From NCBI GenBank assembly GCA_020025075.1, contig JAHHSR010000064.1:1-7066 (forward strand): DNA of 7,066 bases, in the 5' to 3' direction. This document shows, one piece after another, positions 6,195-7,066 of the stretch; position 1 is the stretch's first letter; each line of letters begins with the position of its first letter. The translations under genes and the position numbers were made by a program. This DNA is from Pectinatus sp. GTDB taxonomy: Bacteria > Bacillota > Negativicutes > Selenomonadales > Selenomonadaceae. The notes below the pieces were generated by a model. The model had not been told where the DNA came from. It saw only the letters and a list, made by a program, of their open reading frames with translations, and did no database searches.

Positions 6195-6998
6195 TTAAGG
6201 TGATGAAACTTTATGGCAATCTAGGATAAAATGACTCGATATATATTTTCTAAAATAATCCAAAGAAAAGATAGGCGAAATAATTTTAGATTCTTGTGCA
6301 TTTAGCCCATCCAAGAATATTTTTTTATTTATCCATTCAAAATATTGTTCCATCGACAAATCGAATTTTCCCAAAAAATTATCATCAGCCAATATTTCCC
6401 TTAAATTATACTGTGGCATAAAGGTATTTTCCTTGCCAAAATATCCCGAACGAAAAAGCTCACCCCAGTACCAGCATCTTCTTTCGACATCACGCTCTTG
6501 TATATCGCAAAAAGCCCTTTGCAAAAGCTCTCTTCTTTCAGAGGATAACTGTCCATTCCTCTTCGTCCTCATGCTAACCAAAATAGAATAATTTGCTTGC
6601 GCTGCCTCCGTATATTCCTCCCAATTGCACCTAGTAAAATTTTCACACTGCCATTTAAAATAAGGTTTATCGGGATAAAAGCCGGCGCAGGTGTGTCCTA
6701 AAGGGAAAAAAGCAGACAAATTAGAAATTAATCTATCATCTAAATTTCTTTCTTCCTTTCCCGCAGCAGTTTTTGCCGAAATAAGAGTAACTATATTATA
6801 TGAATCAGCCAAGCCGGAAAAGGAATGATGCGCCCATATATCAGCATAAGCATGAAGCATGACGCCCGCTTGATGAAGAGAAGGATTATCTAATCTTATA
6901 TACTCTTCTACATCATGCGCCAAAATACTATTTTTGCGACAAACCATCTTTTCTTCCAGAGAATTGCCTTGTAAGCCTGGCAAAAAATGAAATGGCAC
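6195..6998 (-). CDS. DUF6765-like protein, probably lacking its N-terminus
   Basis: The 267-residue frame resembles the middle and C-terminal part of the uncharacterised DUF6765 family. It opens directly on PFHFLPG, then has LHAYADIWAHHSFSG at 48-62 (H49, D53, H57, H58, a possible metal site) and GHTCAGFYPD near 100-110. Family members, as I recall, carry about 100 more residues before WIPFHFLPG. The frame here continues upstream of the GTG as IYNVW to a stop at 7014-7016, next to the tnpB relic, and the GTG has no SD. This points to a gene cut by an insertion. An internal ATG at 6947 with GGAAG 5 nt upstream could restart translation. Family function is unknown. The 32-nt gap to choline kinase suggests co-transcription. 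Confidence 0.6.
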   Translation of the reverse strand: MPFHFLPGLQGNSLEEKMVCRKNSILAHDVEEYIRLDNPSLHQAGVMLHAYADIWAHHSFSGLADSYNIVTLISAKTAAGKEERNLDDRLISNLSAFFPLGHTCAGFYPDKPYFKWQCENFTRCNWEEYTEAAQANYSILVSMRTKRNGQLSSERRELLQRAFCDIQERDVERRCWYWGELFRSGYFGKENTFMPQYNLREILADDNFLGKFDLSMEQYFEWINKKIFLDGLNAQESKIISPIFSLDYFRKYISSHFILDCHKVSSP

Positions 6999-7013
6999 CC
7001 AGACATTATAAAT

Positions 7014-7066
7014 TTATTTTATCATAATCCGCCAGAAGACTCCTTCCTCTTAGGTGGGAGATGAAT
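7014..7066 (+). mobile_element. Second tnpB 3'-end relic (IS200/IS605-type), runs off the window
   Basis: From 7026 the + frame reads NPPEDSFLLGGR with TGA at 7062-7064. CTCCTTCC (7040-7047) pairs with GGTGGGAG (7053-7060), with one mismatch and one G-U. The stem-loop and the GGR-stop ending parallel the relic at 1-42, in the same orientation. It abuts the point where homology of the DUF6765-like gene breaks (about 7013), leaving no room for a transposase gene between. It is therefore either a non-autonomous derivative or a fragment; the rest lies beyond the window. Confidence 0.45.

Noticed and set aside
6120..6200. TTGACT upstream of the choline kinase as a -35 box for an internal promoter
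   Set aside because: No acceptable -10 lies 16-18 bp downstream; that region is already coding sequence.

Overview
This 7.07 kb window reads as a moderately low-GC bacterial chromosome segment. Gene content, short intergenic gaps and purine-rich Shine-Dalgarno sites suggest a Firmicutes-type organism. A diderm Negativicute (Selenomonas/Megamonas-like) would suit a phosphocholine surface pathway, but that placement is inference and no 16S or other marker is present.

Layout. (i) 1-289 is a relic of the right end of an IS200/IS605-type element on the + strand: the last codons of a tnpB-like gene, an omega-RNA-like scaffold with two clear stem-loops ending in GGTTCAC at 244, and then a second, smaller terminal-hairpin relic. 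(ii) 329-1558 (+) encodes a cytosolic twin-HD protein whose C-terminal half is a canonical HD-GYP domain. A small charged protein of unknown function follows (1624-1935, +). (iii) A 22-bp perfect inverted repeat at 1927-1977 is a bidirectional terminator shared by the convergent units. (iv) From 6998 down to 1977 all genes are on the - strand: a DUF6765-like gene missing its N-terminus, a LicA-like choline kinase, a CaiT-like BCCT permease, a LicC-like cytidylyltransferase, and a class II glycerate kinase. (v) 7014-7066 carries a second tnpB 3'-end relic, also on the + strand, abutting the broken start of the DUF6765-like gene.

The core of the window is the middle - strand operon. The permease, kinase and cytidylyltransferase overlap head to tail (31 nt, then 14 nt with the preferred start). 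Together they make a coherent route: a quaternary amine (most likely choline) is taken up, phosphorylated, and activated to CDP-choline. This is the logic of the lic system for phosphocholine decoration of cell-surface glycans, but the usual LicB permease is replaced by a BCCT carrier of the CaiT type, and no LicD phosphocholine transferase is visible. Glycerate kinase sits 55 nt downstream behind a stable leader hairpin and may be a separate metabolic function. The flanking IS605 relics in the same orientation suggest that mobile-element activity shaped both borders.
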